From Prevotella sp. CAG:1092 (GTDB lineage: Bacteria; Bacteroidota; Bacteroidia; Bacteroidales; Bacteroidaceae): a stretch of 40,464 nucleotides of DNA. This document shows positions 18,187 through 25,522 of this stretch, piece after piece. Each line of letters starts with the position of its first letter. Position 1 is the stretch's first letter. The stretch spans positions 13,775 through 54,238 of the forward strand of contig HF994184.1 in assembly GCA_000436915.1 (NCBI GenBank). Direction: 5' to 3'. The notes under the pieces were generated by a model that worked only from the letters and a program-made list of their open reading frames with translations, had not been told where the DNA came from and made no database searches. The position numbers were made by a program, and so were the translations under genes.

Positions 18187-18672
18187 ATGAAGAAAATACC
18201 AAGCTTTACAATAGATCACAACCAACTGTTGCCTGGAATATATGTTAGCCGCAAGGATAATGTTGGCAACGATGTTGTTACAACTTTCGATATTCGTATG
18301 AAGGCTCCTAATCGTGAACCAGCTTTGCATCCTGGTGCTTTGCATACTATTGAACATCTTGTTGCAACATATCTTCGCAATAACGAAGAGTGGCAAGATC
18401 GTATAGTCTACTGGGGACCAATGGGCTGTCTTACTGGCAACTATCTCCTTATGAAGGGTGATATGAAGAGCGAAGAGATTGTTAAGCTCATGATAGATAC
18501 CTTCGAATTTGTTGCTAACTACGATGGTGTTGTCCCTGGAACAGAACCTCAGGACTGTGGCAACTATCTGCTTCATGATCTGCCTATGGCACGCTATGAA
18601 GCTAAGCAATATCTTAAGGTGTTGAAGAATATTAAGCCTGAGAATCTTAACTATCCTGAAAAGGCTGAATAA
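18187..18672 (+). CDS. luxS: S-ribosylhomocysteine lyase (AI-2 synthesis)
   Basis: This 161-residue metalloenzyme splits S-ribosylhomocysteine into homocysteine and DPD, which cyclises to autoinducer-2. The metal ligands are H53 and H57 in HTIEHLVATYLRN, and C124 in QDCGNY; C81 in GPMGCLTGNY is the catalytic cysteine. The length is normal. It follows mtnN, the enzyme one step upstream, in the same direction, and a strong terminator comes 32 bp after its stop. Whether AI-2 serves as a signal here or is only a by-product of methyl-cycle recycling cannot be told. Confidence 0.97.
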   Translation: MKKIPSFTIDHNQLLPGIYVSRKDNVGNDVVTTFDIRMKAPNREPALHPGALHTIEHLVATYLRNNEEWQDRIVYWGPMGCLTGNYLLMKGDMKSEEIVKLMIDTFEFVANYDGVVPGTEPQDCGNYLLHDLPMARYEAKQYLKVLKNIKPENLNYPEKAE

Positions 18673-18704
18673 ACTGAAAAACAGATACATGGATAAAAAG
18701 AAAA

Positions 18705-18750
18705 CAGAATAAAGAATATCGCTTTTAGTATTCTTTATTCTGCTTTTTTT
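18705..18750 (+). terminator. Intrinsic terminator of mtnN-luxS
   Basis: A perfect 14-bp stem, CAGAATAAAGAATA (18705-18718) with TATTCTTTATTCTG (18729-18742), is followed by C and then a run of seven T. It sits in the convergent gap before the transposase-like gene on the other strand. Confidence 0.9.
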
Positions 18751-18813
18751 ATTTGCATTATTTACTTGCTTTGTCCTTTCTATTCTTTAATTCTTTAGCC
18801 AGTTCCTATTTGC

Positions 18814-20040
18814 TTATATTTTCATCTGCTTCCACCAATCATCAGGCAGCTTGCTGATAACTCGTGATAGCTCATTCATCACCAAGCACATCTCACGGCA
18901 AATTACGGATTCTCGTTCATACTTGTAGTTCCAGCAACTAATCTGCACCATTCGACGTTCGCCACATGCATAGAAGGCGGTACCTGTAGGTTTATATCTA
19001 TCAGAGAATCCATTGTCCATAATTTCTATGAATGGTAGCAGTTCGCTCAATAATATTTTTCTTATCTCCCTCTCTTTTGGAGATATAAATGCAGAGACAA
19101 CAGTCCATCCATTGCGAGCAGCTTGTAGTATGATGCTCTTTTGTTCTTCAAAGCGTTTGGCGTCGGCTCTATGACAAATCAAAGGTATAGTCTTTTCGCT
19201 TGCCAGTAGCTCAAGGTTGCCAAGATAATCAAGAGCTATTGACTGTGAATCGTAGTTTAGCCTTAGCCTTACATTTTGTTGTGCTTCTTGCTTCGCCTTT
19301 TCATTTTGCTTGAAGAATCTGTCGGCAGCAATGGCATTCAGCACAACATCCTCTCGCCAGTTCTTCGAATGTTTATTCCTATAAATCTTAAAAAGATTGC
19401 TTTTCTCGCCTTTTATCAATCTTCTTTCTGCTTGTCTGCGTATATATTCAATCTTTATATCTACCTCTTCTTGAGTGATAGGCACCACATCATTATAGCC
19501 ACGCACAAAGAGCGAAGGCCCACGGAAAGAATATGTGTGGTCGCGATCTGTATATTTGTAATCGCTTTTCTTTGGAGGTGCACCTCCGAAGTTGGATGAA
19601 GGTTGTGATGGATGTGCATTTCTCCATGGTATGCCAAGTGTGTCCCAATATTCATGTGTACAAGCTATCATAAAACCATTAACAACTTTTCCCAAATGCT
19701 CATTTCCTCCTGGCTTCATAAATAAAAGTCCATGGAAGTGTTCTGGCATTATTTCGGCAGCAATGATAGTAACAGTTGAATGAAAGCTTGGTATCGTCTC
19801 CCACATCTCTTTTACTTTTGCACCAAGTGGAGTGTATTTACAATGTGGGGCATTGGGGCTACCTGCAGGCATACCGACTTCGCCCTCTATGGTGCTAAGT
19901 ATCGGAGATTCGTTTCTGGTGTTTAGGGTGATGAAGAAATAGCCCTCACGATAGTTCGTGAGGTTATCGCGCTTTAAGGCATCAGGCTTTGCTGCTTCCT
20001 TTTTGCGGATTATCGCTCTTTGCTCGGGAGTGAGGGGCAT
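18814..20040 (-). CDS. RAYT-like HUH/Y1 transposase with long C-terminal extension
   Basis: The 408-residue product opens with a REP-associated tyrosine transposase-like domain (about 28-215). It has the YFFITLNTRN strand, the HUH motif in IMPEHFHGLLFM (HFH at 101-103), and RGYNDVVPITQEE, whose Y182 occupies the place of the nucleophilic tyrosine before the YIRRQAERR helix. Such enzymes nick single-stranded DNA at short palindromes. Typical family members are around 150-250 residues; here about 190 more follow. That extension alternates strands and helices (TIPLICHRADA, WTVVSAFISPKE, PFIEIMDNGF, RRMVQISCW) and looks like a Rossmann-type nucleotide-binding or DprA/SLOG-like fold, but this is only a tentative reading. 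No TnpB partner is seen. Short palindromic repeats lie just upstream. Confidence 0.75.
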   Translation of the reverse strand: MPLTPEQRAIIRKKEAAKPDALKRDNLTNYREGYFFITLNTRNESPILSTIEGEVGMPAGSPNAPHCKYTPLGAKVKEMWETIPSFHSTVTIIAAEIMPEHFHGLLFMKPGGNEHLGKVVNGFMIACTHEYWDTLGIPWRNAHPSQPSSNFGGAPPKKSDYKYTDRDHTYSFRGPSLFVRGYNDVVPITQEEVDIKIEYIRRQAERRLIKGEKSNLFKIYRNKHSKNWREDVVLNAIAADRFFKQNEKAKQEAQQNVRLRLNYDSQSIALDYLGNLELLASEKTIPLICHRADAKRFEEQKSIILQAARNGWTVVSAFISPKEREIRKILLSELLPFIEIMDNGFSDRYKPTGTAFYACGERRMVQISCWNYKYERESVICREMCLVMNELSRVISKLPDDWWKQMKI

Positions 20041-20063
20041 GTCCTTGTTTTTTCTTTTGTTTG

Positions 20064-20121
20064 TTATAAGCAGTTTCCTTGATTATTATAGGAAATTTGC
20101 TTGCTTAAAAGCAATTTCCTT
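20064..20121. repeat. REP-like palindromic repeats upstream of the RAYT-like gene
   Basis: Two 17-bp direct copies, TTATAAGCAGTTTCCTT (20064-20080) and TTAAAAGCAATTTCCTT (20105-20121), flank an inverted arm GGAAATTTGC (20091-20100) that could pair with either. They are 24 bp upstream of the transposase start and just after the outer-membrane gene's stop. RAYT genes are often flanked by the palindromes they recognise, so these are candidates. Confidence 0.5.
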
Positions 20122-20123
20122 TT

Positions 20124-20840
20124 TTATAAATCGAATTTATAACCAACGGTGAATGACACCACTCTGTTGTGACAATTATCCAAAGGAGCTTTGAAGATTC
20201 TTGTCATGCCGAGGTTGTATGTGGCTGCAACGACTACATTCATATATTCATAAGATGCCGAGATAGGAATGGATAGGTCGAAGGCATTCATAGTTTTGTT
20301 TGTGAATTCTATCTCTTGAACTTCTGATTTGTTTGAATATTCTCGTAAGCCATTAGGATATTCTTTGTATGATGATACCTCGTAGCTACATTTGTTATCA
20401 AGGATGAAACCAGCCTGTACACCTGCTCCAATTGTGAAGTTAGGAAACAGATAGTATTTAACCATTACAGGGATTGTAAGGTAGTCGATGTTTTGGTGAA
20501 AGTCAGTCCATGTTTCATATACATCATATTCTGTTGTTGATTCGGATTCTGACTTCCATTTTGTGTCGTCATATCTATATCCTTGGCGTGAATAGCCAAT
20601 GCCTGCAGATAATGCGACTCTGTCGGTTGCTTGATATTGCAAGTCTACACCAAAGGTAAGACCAGTATTTGACTTGCTATCTAACTTGTCATTAACATCT
20701 GTGTAGAGTTTGTTGTTGGTGACACTTGCGATATTTGTTCCTATCTTTGGTATTATAGAAAATGTTCCTACTCGGCTTTGAGCAAAGCTTTCGAAGCTCA
20801 AAATGCCTAACATCAACATAATAATTGCTGTTTTTTTCAT
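20124..20840 (-). CDS. Outer-membrane beta-barrel protein (PorT-like)
   Basis: The product is 238 residues from the ATG at 20840; an ATG three codons upstream (20849) is possible but would put MTN before an otherwise standard signal peptide, MKKTAIIMLMLGILSFESFA, cut before Q. The mature part shows alternating strands with GLTFGVDLQYQAT, VALSAGIGYSRQGY, DYLTIPVMVKYYL, NFTIGAGVQAGFIL and a C-terminal FTVGYKFDL ending in a hydrophobic residue. This is the pattern of small eight-stranded barrels (outer membrane protein beta-barrel family, PorT-like) common in Bacteroidota. Function is unknown. It is monocistronic, with repeats on both sides. Confidence 0.85.
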   Translation of the reverse strand: MKKTAIIMLMLGILSFESFAQSRVGTFSIIPKIGTNIASVTNNKLYTDVNDKLDSKSNTGLTFGVDLQYQATDRVALSAGIGYSRQGYRYDDTKWKSESESTTEYDVYETWTDFHQNIDYLTIPVMVKYYLFPNFTIGAGVQAGFILDNKCSYEVSSYKEYPNGLREYSNKSEVQEIEFTNKTMNAFDLSIPISASYEYMNVVVAATYNLGMTRIFKAPLDNCHNRVVSFTVGYKFDL

Positions 20841-20927
20841 GTTTGTCATTTATTAATATAGTTTTCTTTATTAAACGCATGATGATGTAGAATTATTGCC
20901 TCGTAATGTATCATTCTTTTTATGCAT

Positions 20928-21112
20928 TCGGGAATAAAAAACAAAACTTCGTATTTGTTTTGTTATTTTACAAGTTAGGCTTCACTCGGCAATTCGTGAG
21001 CACGCTCACATTGCACTCGCTTGCACTAACTTTCCACTCATTTGCACTAACTTTAAATAAGTTAGGCTGCACTCGGGAATAAAAAACAAAACTTCGTATT
21101 TGTTTTGTTATT
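20928..21112. repeat. Duplicated 40-bp and 23-bp repeats in a gene-free stretch
   Basis: Two identical 40-bp copies (20928-20967 and 21073-21112) each contain a hairpin, AACAAAAC with TTTTGTT around TTCGTATT. An exact 23-bp repeat starting TTCCACTCATTTG and ending CTAACTTT occurs at 21032-21054 and 21111-21133, and its TTGCACTAACTTT core also at 21021-21033. AAGTTAGGCT followed by G/TCACTCGG appears twice. The 338-bp gap thus is built from reiterated promoter-like pieces, of which only the last forms a complete promoter. Confidence 0.85.
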
Positions 21113-21134
21113 CCACTCATTTGCACTAACTTTG
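21104..21134 (+). promoter_or_regulatory. Promoter of the small membrane protein/DUF3822/rsmD genes
   Basis: TTTG (21104-21107), a 19-bp spacer and TAACTTTG (21127-21134) match the full Bacteroidota -33/-7 consensus. The -33 box lies in the hairpin of the second 40-bp repeat. Earlier copies read TAACTTTC and TAACTTTA, which break the last -7 base. Confidence 0.8.
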
Positions 21135-21187
21135 CAGAGAGTAGCGGTTTATGTCAATAAATCGCACTTATATTATAAGTAAAGAAG

Positions 21188-21670
21188 ATGACGAAGAGGA
21201 AAATACAGATATTGTTGTTGTCGGTAAGTGTAGTGGTGCTTCTTGCAACATGCTTGATGAGCATATTTGCACCAGTATGCAGAGACAATGAACGAAATAG
21301 CAGGGAAACGATAGTGAAACAGCGACTATGTATAATACGAAGTGCGCAGGAACATTATCGTAATACCCATGGCTGTTATGCAGATGATTTCAAGCAATTG
21401 ATAACAGCAAAGCTTATTGCAGACTCCATTCAGTATATTCCTTTCGCCGAAGGTGCTAAATTCAGAATGGCAGCAACGAAGGTTGAAGGAAAAAGTGGAA
21501 AGATGATTCCTGTGATGGAATGTTCTGCTTTGTATGCCGACTTCCTTAAGGGAATGAACGAAAAGTATATATCATCAATAATAGAAAATGCCAATATCTA
21601 TGGAGAATATCCAGGATTGAAGTTTGGCGATATAACTTCCAATAATGACAATGCAGCAAACTGGGAATAA
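21188..21670 (+). CDS. Small membrane-anchored protein of unknown function
   Basis: The 160-residue product has one N-terminal membrane helix (about 8-28) after MTKRKIQ, then a soluble domain with IIRSAQEHYRNTHGCYADD near residue 50 and the YIPFAEGAKFRMAATKV stretch. The anchor followed by a long helix and a 'YADDFKQLI' turn is reminiscent of pseudopilin-like proteins, but there is no prepilin peptidase motif and no assignment is made. It is first in a plus-strand operon with a strong promoter 54 bp upstream, and its 3' end overlaps the DUF3822 start by 26 bp. Confidence 0.7.
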   Translation: MTKRKIQILLLSVSVVVLLATCLMSIFAPVCRDNERNSRETIVKQRLCIIRSAQEHYRNTHGCYADDFKQLITAKLIADSIQYIPFAEGAKFRMAATKVEGKSGKMIPVMECSALYADFLKGMNEKYISSIIENANIYGEYPGLKFGDITSNNDNAANWE

Positions 21671-22463
21671 CATTATCGCAGGCAGAAAGCCTCGCACAAC
21701 GATAAGAGTGGGCAATCGTTCGCTTGCCTTTGCCATTGCCGACGACAGCTTAGAGTCGTTGGTAGCTTTTGAACCATATATTGTGAAGAGTGGAGTATCG
21801 AAGGCTGCTAACCTCAGACAGGCTTTCAAGTCGAGCAACATTTTGTTGGCTCCTAACCATAGAGCCTTGGTGTCTGTAGATGCCAAGATGCTGTTGGTGC
21901 CTACAGATGAGTATGTTGCTGACAATAAGGATGAACTATACCACCATTGCTTTTCGGCAGTAGAAGGCGTTACTGTAATGGACAGAATGTTGCCAACATT
22001 AAATGCTGTAGCACTCTTTGGCGTTAATAGCGACTTAAAACTCGTTGTCGACGACCATTATGAAGATGTGAGATTTCAACCATTGATGTTGCCAATATTG
22101 GAATACCTTCATAAAAAGAGCCTTGGCTCAATGAAGAAAAGACTTTATTGCTATTTCCATGATGGTAAACTCGAAGTAGTGAGTTTTGACAAGACTCGTA
22201 TAAGATTCTATAATCAGTTTGAGGCTCCTTACTCTCGTGATGCAGCTTATTACATTCTGTATGTATGGAAACAGTTAGGCTTCGAGGCTCTTGATGATGA
22301 GTTGTTCCTTTGTGGTGACATGCCAGATAAAACTTGGCTTGTGGAAGTAATGAAGAACTATCTGAAGAAAGTCTTCGTGATAAACATTACAGCCGATTTC
22401 AATCGCTCACCAATAACAAAGATTCAAGGCATGCCTATCGATATGATGATGCTTTATTTGTAA
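21645..22463 (+). CDS. DUF3822 family protein
   Basis: The 272-residue soluble protein is recognised as DUF3822, a Bacteroidota family usually found beside rsmD, by its RSLAFAIADD start, LAPNHRALVSVDAKMLLVPTDEY-like centre, YCYFHDGKLEVVSFDKTRIRFYNQF and a late DELFLCGDMPD segment. The C-terminal half has the look of an ASKHA/actin-like fold, but the function is not known. The reading frame starts inside the previous gene (26-bp overlap), so translational coupling is likely; ATG 21651 is an alternative start two codons later. rsmD follows 38 bp downstream. Confidence 0.85.
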   Translation: MTMQQTGNNIIAGRKPRTTIRVGNRSLAFAIADDSLESLVAFEPYIVKSGVSKAANLRQAFKSSNILLAPNHRALVSVDAKMLLVPTDEYVADNKDELYHHCFSAVEGVTVMDRMLPTLNAVALFGVNSDLKLVVDDHYEDVRFQPLMLPILEYLHKKSLGSMKKRLYCYFHDGKLEVVSFDKTRIRFYNQFEAPYSRDAAYYILYVWKQLGFEALDDELFLCGDMPDKTWLVEVMKNYLKKVFVINITADFNRSPITKIQGMPIDMMMLYL

Positions 22464-22501
22464 GTGAAGAATGAAGAATTAAATAGACTATAAAAAATAA
22501 G

Positions 22502-23104
22502 ATGCGAATAATAACAGGAATATATAAAGGACGCCATTTTGAGATACCACGCTCGTTTAAGGCTCGTCCTACCACCGACTTTGCCAAGGAGAATATCTTT
22601 AATGTTCTTAATGGTTTGATAGATTTTGAAGATGCAACAGCTCTCGACTTGTTTGCAGGTACTGGTAGTATATCTCTCGAACTTGTATCTCGTGGATGTG
22701 CTTCGGTGATAAGTGTTGAGGCCGACCGCGATCATGCTGCCTTCATAAAGCAATGTATGAACAAGATAGGTGTTGACAACAATATCCTTATCAAAGGTGA
22801 TGTATTCAGATTTGTGAAGTCATGTCGTCAGCAGTTCGATTTCATATTTGCTGACCCTCCATACGCATTAGACAAGATAGATGCTATACCTGATTTGATA
22901 TTTGGCAAGCAACTGCTAAAGGAAGGTGGAATATTTGTTTTGGAACATGGCAAGAAAAACGATTTCACTAATCACCCAATGTTCATAGATCATCGCACAT
23001 ACGGCTCTGTAAACTTCTCGATATTCAGAGCTGGGGCTTTGAATAACGAGGAAACTAAAGAAGCGGACTCAGCAGACGAGTCAGCGACTCCCATAATCGA
23101 ATAA
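22502..23104 (+). CDS. rsmD: 16S rRNA (guanine-966 N2)-methyltransferase
   Basis: The 200-residue enzyme begins MRIITGIYKGR and shows ARPTTDFAKENIFNVL, the SAM-binding LDLFAGTGSISLELVSRG and the catalytic FADPPYAL motif, all standard for RsmD. It methylates G966 of 16S rRNA in the 30S subunit. The usual end of the family is near VNFSIFRAG; here about 20 mostly acidic residues follow (EETKEADSADESATPIIE). Those codons overlap the 3' end of clsA on the other strand by 50 bp, so the tail may have arisen through this overlap. Confidence 0.95.
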   Translation: MRIITGIYKGRHFEIPRSFKARPTTDFAKENIFNVLNGLIDFEDATALDLFAGTGSISLELVSRGCASVISVEADRDHAAFIKQCMNKIGVDNNILIKGDVFRFVKSCRQQFDFIFADPPYALDKIDAIPDLIFGKQLLKEGGIFVLEHGKKNDFTNHPMFIDHRTYGSVNFSIFRAGALNNEETKEADSADESATPIIE

Positions 23105-24509
23105 AGAATAGATTAATCTTTCTGTAGCCTTTAACTGTGGCATTATGTCCATAGTTGAAGGCTATGTTTTTTTCTTCACATAGCTCCATATCGTTCAAGA
23201 ATACCTCTTTCATGCGCAATGCCATCTCTTGCTGATAGAAGAAGATGTTGCTCTCGAAATTGTTCTCAAAACTTCGGAAGTCAACATTCGTAGAACCGCA
23301 TGTAGAGGTAATATCATCGCACACCAATAGTTTAGTATGATTGAAGCCTGGTGTGTATAGATAAACTCTTATGCCTGCCTCTAATATCTCAGAAATATAC
23401 GAGCGACTCGCCCATTGCACAATCTTCGAGTCTGTCTTCTTAGGGATAATGAGCCTTACGTCAACGCCTGTCAATGCAGCCGTACGCATAGCAAATAATA
23501 TCTGATCTGTAGGCAAGAAGTATGGTGATTCTATATACACATACTTCTTTGCTTCAAGCAGTATGCGTACATATCCTTGCATGATATCAGGCCATAGAGC
23601 TATCGGACTGCTTGTCACTACTTGAGCCAAACAGTCGTTAGAGATGTTAGAAGATGGAGTAGGGTAGTATTTGCGATTGGTGATAAGAGTGCGGTCAACG
23701 AAATACCAGTCCACAAGGAATGCCTTCTGTATGGCATAAACAATATTTCCACGCACCATCAAGTGAGTGTCTCGCCACTTCATTCCTTTAGAGCCTTTTA
23801 TATATCTGATGGCAATATTCATTCCTCCGATGAATCCTGTTTTACCATCTATAACGCATAGCTTACGGTGATTGCGGTAGTTCACCTTACTGGTAAAAGC
23901 TGGAAACTTCACAGGCATAAAGGAGTGAATATTTATGCCCTCATCTCGCATGCGCTCATAGAAACTATTACGAACGTTCCAATTGCCCACATCGTCATAT
24001 ATCACTCTCACCTCTACACCCTCTCTTGCCTTGTCTATCAAAGCGTCAGCTATGAGAGAGCCCAATGGATCTTCTTCAAAGATATAAAATTCAATATGTA
24101 TATGTTTCTTTGCTTTGCCTATTTCTTGTAGCAAAGCAAGGAAGAAGTCGTGACCTGTAGTAAAAATGTCTACTTCGTTGTCTTTGAAAGGATACGCCGT
24201 ACTTTGATTATAGAAGAGAGTTATCAGCTGTTGGCATTGCTCTGGATATACGATGTCCTTTTGTTCTGCAAACTCAAGCATAGATCGCTTTGTAAGCTGG
24301 TCCATGCTATGTTTGCTTATCAGTTTCTCCTTGCGTGTGTTTTGTCCGAAGAAGAAGTATAATACGATACCCACCATTGGCAAAAACGACAATACCAATA
24401 GCCATGCCAACGTCTTAGCAGGCTGTCGGTTGTCCATCAACACCTTTAGCATAGCAATTGCTATCACTAAGGTGTAGACTAATAGAAATAGCCAATGGAT
24501 ATATATCAT
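23055..24509 (-). CDS. clsA: Cardiolipin synthase
   Basis: The 484-residue inner-membrane protein has two N-terminal membrane helices (about 3-20 and 34-56) and two phospholipase D domains. Their HKD motifs are NHRKLCVIDGKTGFIGG and NHTKLLVCDDITSTCGSTN, each in standard spacing. It condenses two phosphatidylglycerol molecules, or a related pair, into cardiolipin. The C-terminus LTRLLSPLL is typical of the family, so the 50-bp overlap with convergent rsmD seems genuine and not a readthrough past an older stop. It follows queE by 7 bp and likely shares its transcript. Confidence 0.95.
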   Translation of the reverse strand: MIYIHWLFLLVYTLVIAIAMLKVLMDNRQPAKTLAWLLVLSFLPMVGIVLYFFFGQNTRKEKLISKHSMDQLTKRSMLEFAEQKDIVYPEQCQQLITLFYNQSTAYPFKDNEVDIFTTGHDFFLALLQEIGKAKKHIHIEFYIFEEDPLGSLIADALIDKAREGVEVRVIYDDVGNWNVRNSFYERMRDEGINIHSFMPVKFPAFTSKVNYRNHRKLCVIDGKTGFIGGMNIAIRYIKGSKGMKWRDTHLMVRGNIVYAIQKAFLVDWYFVDRTLITNRKYYPTPSSNISNDCLAQVVTSSPIALWPDIMQGYVRILLEAKKYVYIESPYFLPTDQILFAMRTAALTGVDVRLIIPKKTDSKIVQWASRSYISEILEAGIRVYLYTPGFNHTKLLVCDDITSTCGSTNVDFRSFENNFESNIFFYQQEMALRMKEVFLNDMELCEEKNIAFNYGHNATVKGYRKINLFFIRLWESLTRLLSPLL

Positions 24510-24516
24510 ATGCTTA

Positions 24517-25104
24517 TTATTTAAAACCTATCATCTTATGAGTTTGCAGCGATAGTCTCCATTCGGGATGGCTCTCTACAAAAGCTATTGCCTTTGCCAT
24601 GATAGAAGCGTTTTGCTCCTTATCTCCCACATCGCAAGGTTGCACATATTTATATTCTGCTTCTAAACCTTCAGGATATGCAAGCAAGCCCTTTTCGTCA
24701 TAGATACATTTCAGCTCGTTGCAAGTCTTCACCATCACCTTACCCTTTGGCGATACCGTGAGCCAATCAAGGTTCTTTGGTTGTAAGGCAGTACCATTAG
24801 ACTCCATTGCCACATACGAGAACCCATTTTTATGAATAGCATCTATCAACGATTCGTCAACTTGCAAGGTAGGTTCGCCGCCGGTCAATACCACCATAGG
24901 CATTGTGCTAACATCGCCAATAAGAGCTTTCATGCTGTCGATGATATCTTGTGCCGACATCTCCTGATACTTTGTGAAGTCAGTATCGCAGAATGGACAT
25001 TTAAGGTTGCAACCAGAGAAACGAACAAAGACTGCTGCTCGTCCTGTGTTGCGTCCTTCACCCTGCAGAGAATAGAAAATCTCGTTAATTCTATATTTTT
25101 CCAT
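24517..25104 (-). CDS. queE: 7-carboxy-7-deazaguanine synthase
   Basis: The 195-residue radical SAM enzyme carries the cluster motif CNLKCPFC (C32, C36, C39, spacing CX3CX2C) after SLQGEGRNTGRAAVFVRFSG, then VVLTGGEPTLQ near residue 70 and a C-terminal WRLSLQTHKMIGF. It rearranges 6-carboxytetrahydropterin into 7-carboxy-7-deazaguanine on the way to queuosine (or 7-deazaguanine in DNA). queD, the preceding enzyme, lies 28 bp upstream. The codon stretch is intact and the length usual. Confidence 0.96.
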   Translation of the reverse strand: MEKYRINEIFYSLQGEGRNTGRAAVFVRFSGCNLKCPFCDTDFTKYQEMSAQDIIDSMKALIGDVSTMPMVVLTGGEPTLQVDESLIDAIHKNGFSYVAMESNGTALQPKNLDWLTVSPKGKVMVKTCNELKCIYDEKGLLAYPEGLEAEYKYVQPCDVGDKEQNASIMAKAIAFVESHPEWRLSLQTHKMIGFK

Positions 25105-25142
25105 ACCTTATTATATTATACCTTATTATATATTATAATAGG
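25103..25142. repeat. Tandem ATACCTTATTATA copies between queD and queE
   Basis: The 13-mer occurs at 25103-25115 and 25118-25130, and the second copy forms a near-palindrome with TATTATAATAGG. On the coding strand this puts TATAATAAGGT directly before the queE ATG, so it may help ribosome binding as well as sharing the sequence found upstream of xylA and mtnN. Confidence 0.55.
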
Positions 25143-25480
25143 TCATTGTCATCAACAGCATACATAGCAACATTACCCTCGCTTTCCTGCACCATGACCT
25201 TATAGCAACAAGGTATCTGCTCAGTAATCCAACGTGCTATATTCTCAGCTGTAGGATTGAATGGCAACACCTCGTTTAGGTTTGCGTGGTCGAGAACATC
25301 CTGAATCTGCTTCTTTATGATGGTGAAGTCCACCACCATGCCGTCGGCATTCAGTTCCTTTGCTTTGCAATAAACTGTTATTATCCAGTTGTGACCATGC
25401 AGATTAGTGCATTTACTTTCGTATGAGAGAGTCAAGCTATGGCTTGCCGAAATCTCTAATGTTTTCTTTATATAGTACAT
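25133..25480 (-). CDS. queD: 6-carboxy-5,6,7,8-tetrahydropterin synthase
   Basis: The 115-residue enzyme converts dihydroneopterin triphosphate to 6-carboxytetrahydropterin. The zinc ligands H14 (ISASHSL), H28 and H30 (NLHGHNW) and the catalytic C24 are visible, as is DFTIIKKQIQDVLDHANLNE and PTAENIARWI. The PTENxA-type motif and HGHNW are characteristic of the QueD/PTPS family. It lies 42 bp after dnaG and directly upstream of queE. No preQ1 riboswitch was recognised in front of it. Confidence 0.95.
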   Translation of the reverse strand: MYYIKKTLEISASHSLTLSYESKCTNLHGHNWIITVYCKAKELNADGMVVDFTIIKKQIQDVLDHANLNEVLPFNPTAENIARWITEQIPCCYKVMVQESEGNVAMYAVDDNDLL

Positions 25481-25522
25481 AGTTGTATCCTTTATTATAT
25501 TTCTGTTGGCTTGTGTTCCTGT

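Noticed and set aside
18178..18690. 170-codon frame antisense to luxS
   Set aside because: The luxS frame has all metal ligands; the antisense product is low-complexity hydrophobic with no recognisable pattern.
18814..20121. Complete IS200/IS605 insertion sequence
   Set aside because: There is no TnpB gene and no convincing left/right end pair; the protein is longer and closer to RAYT-type domestic transposases.
25105..25522. preQ1 riboswitch before queD or queE
   Set aside because: The gaps are 28 and 42 bp and AT-rich, too short for and without the conserved features of a known preQ1 aptamer.
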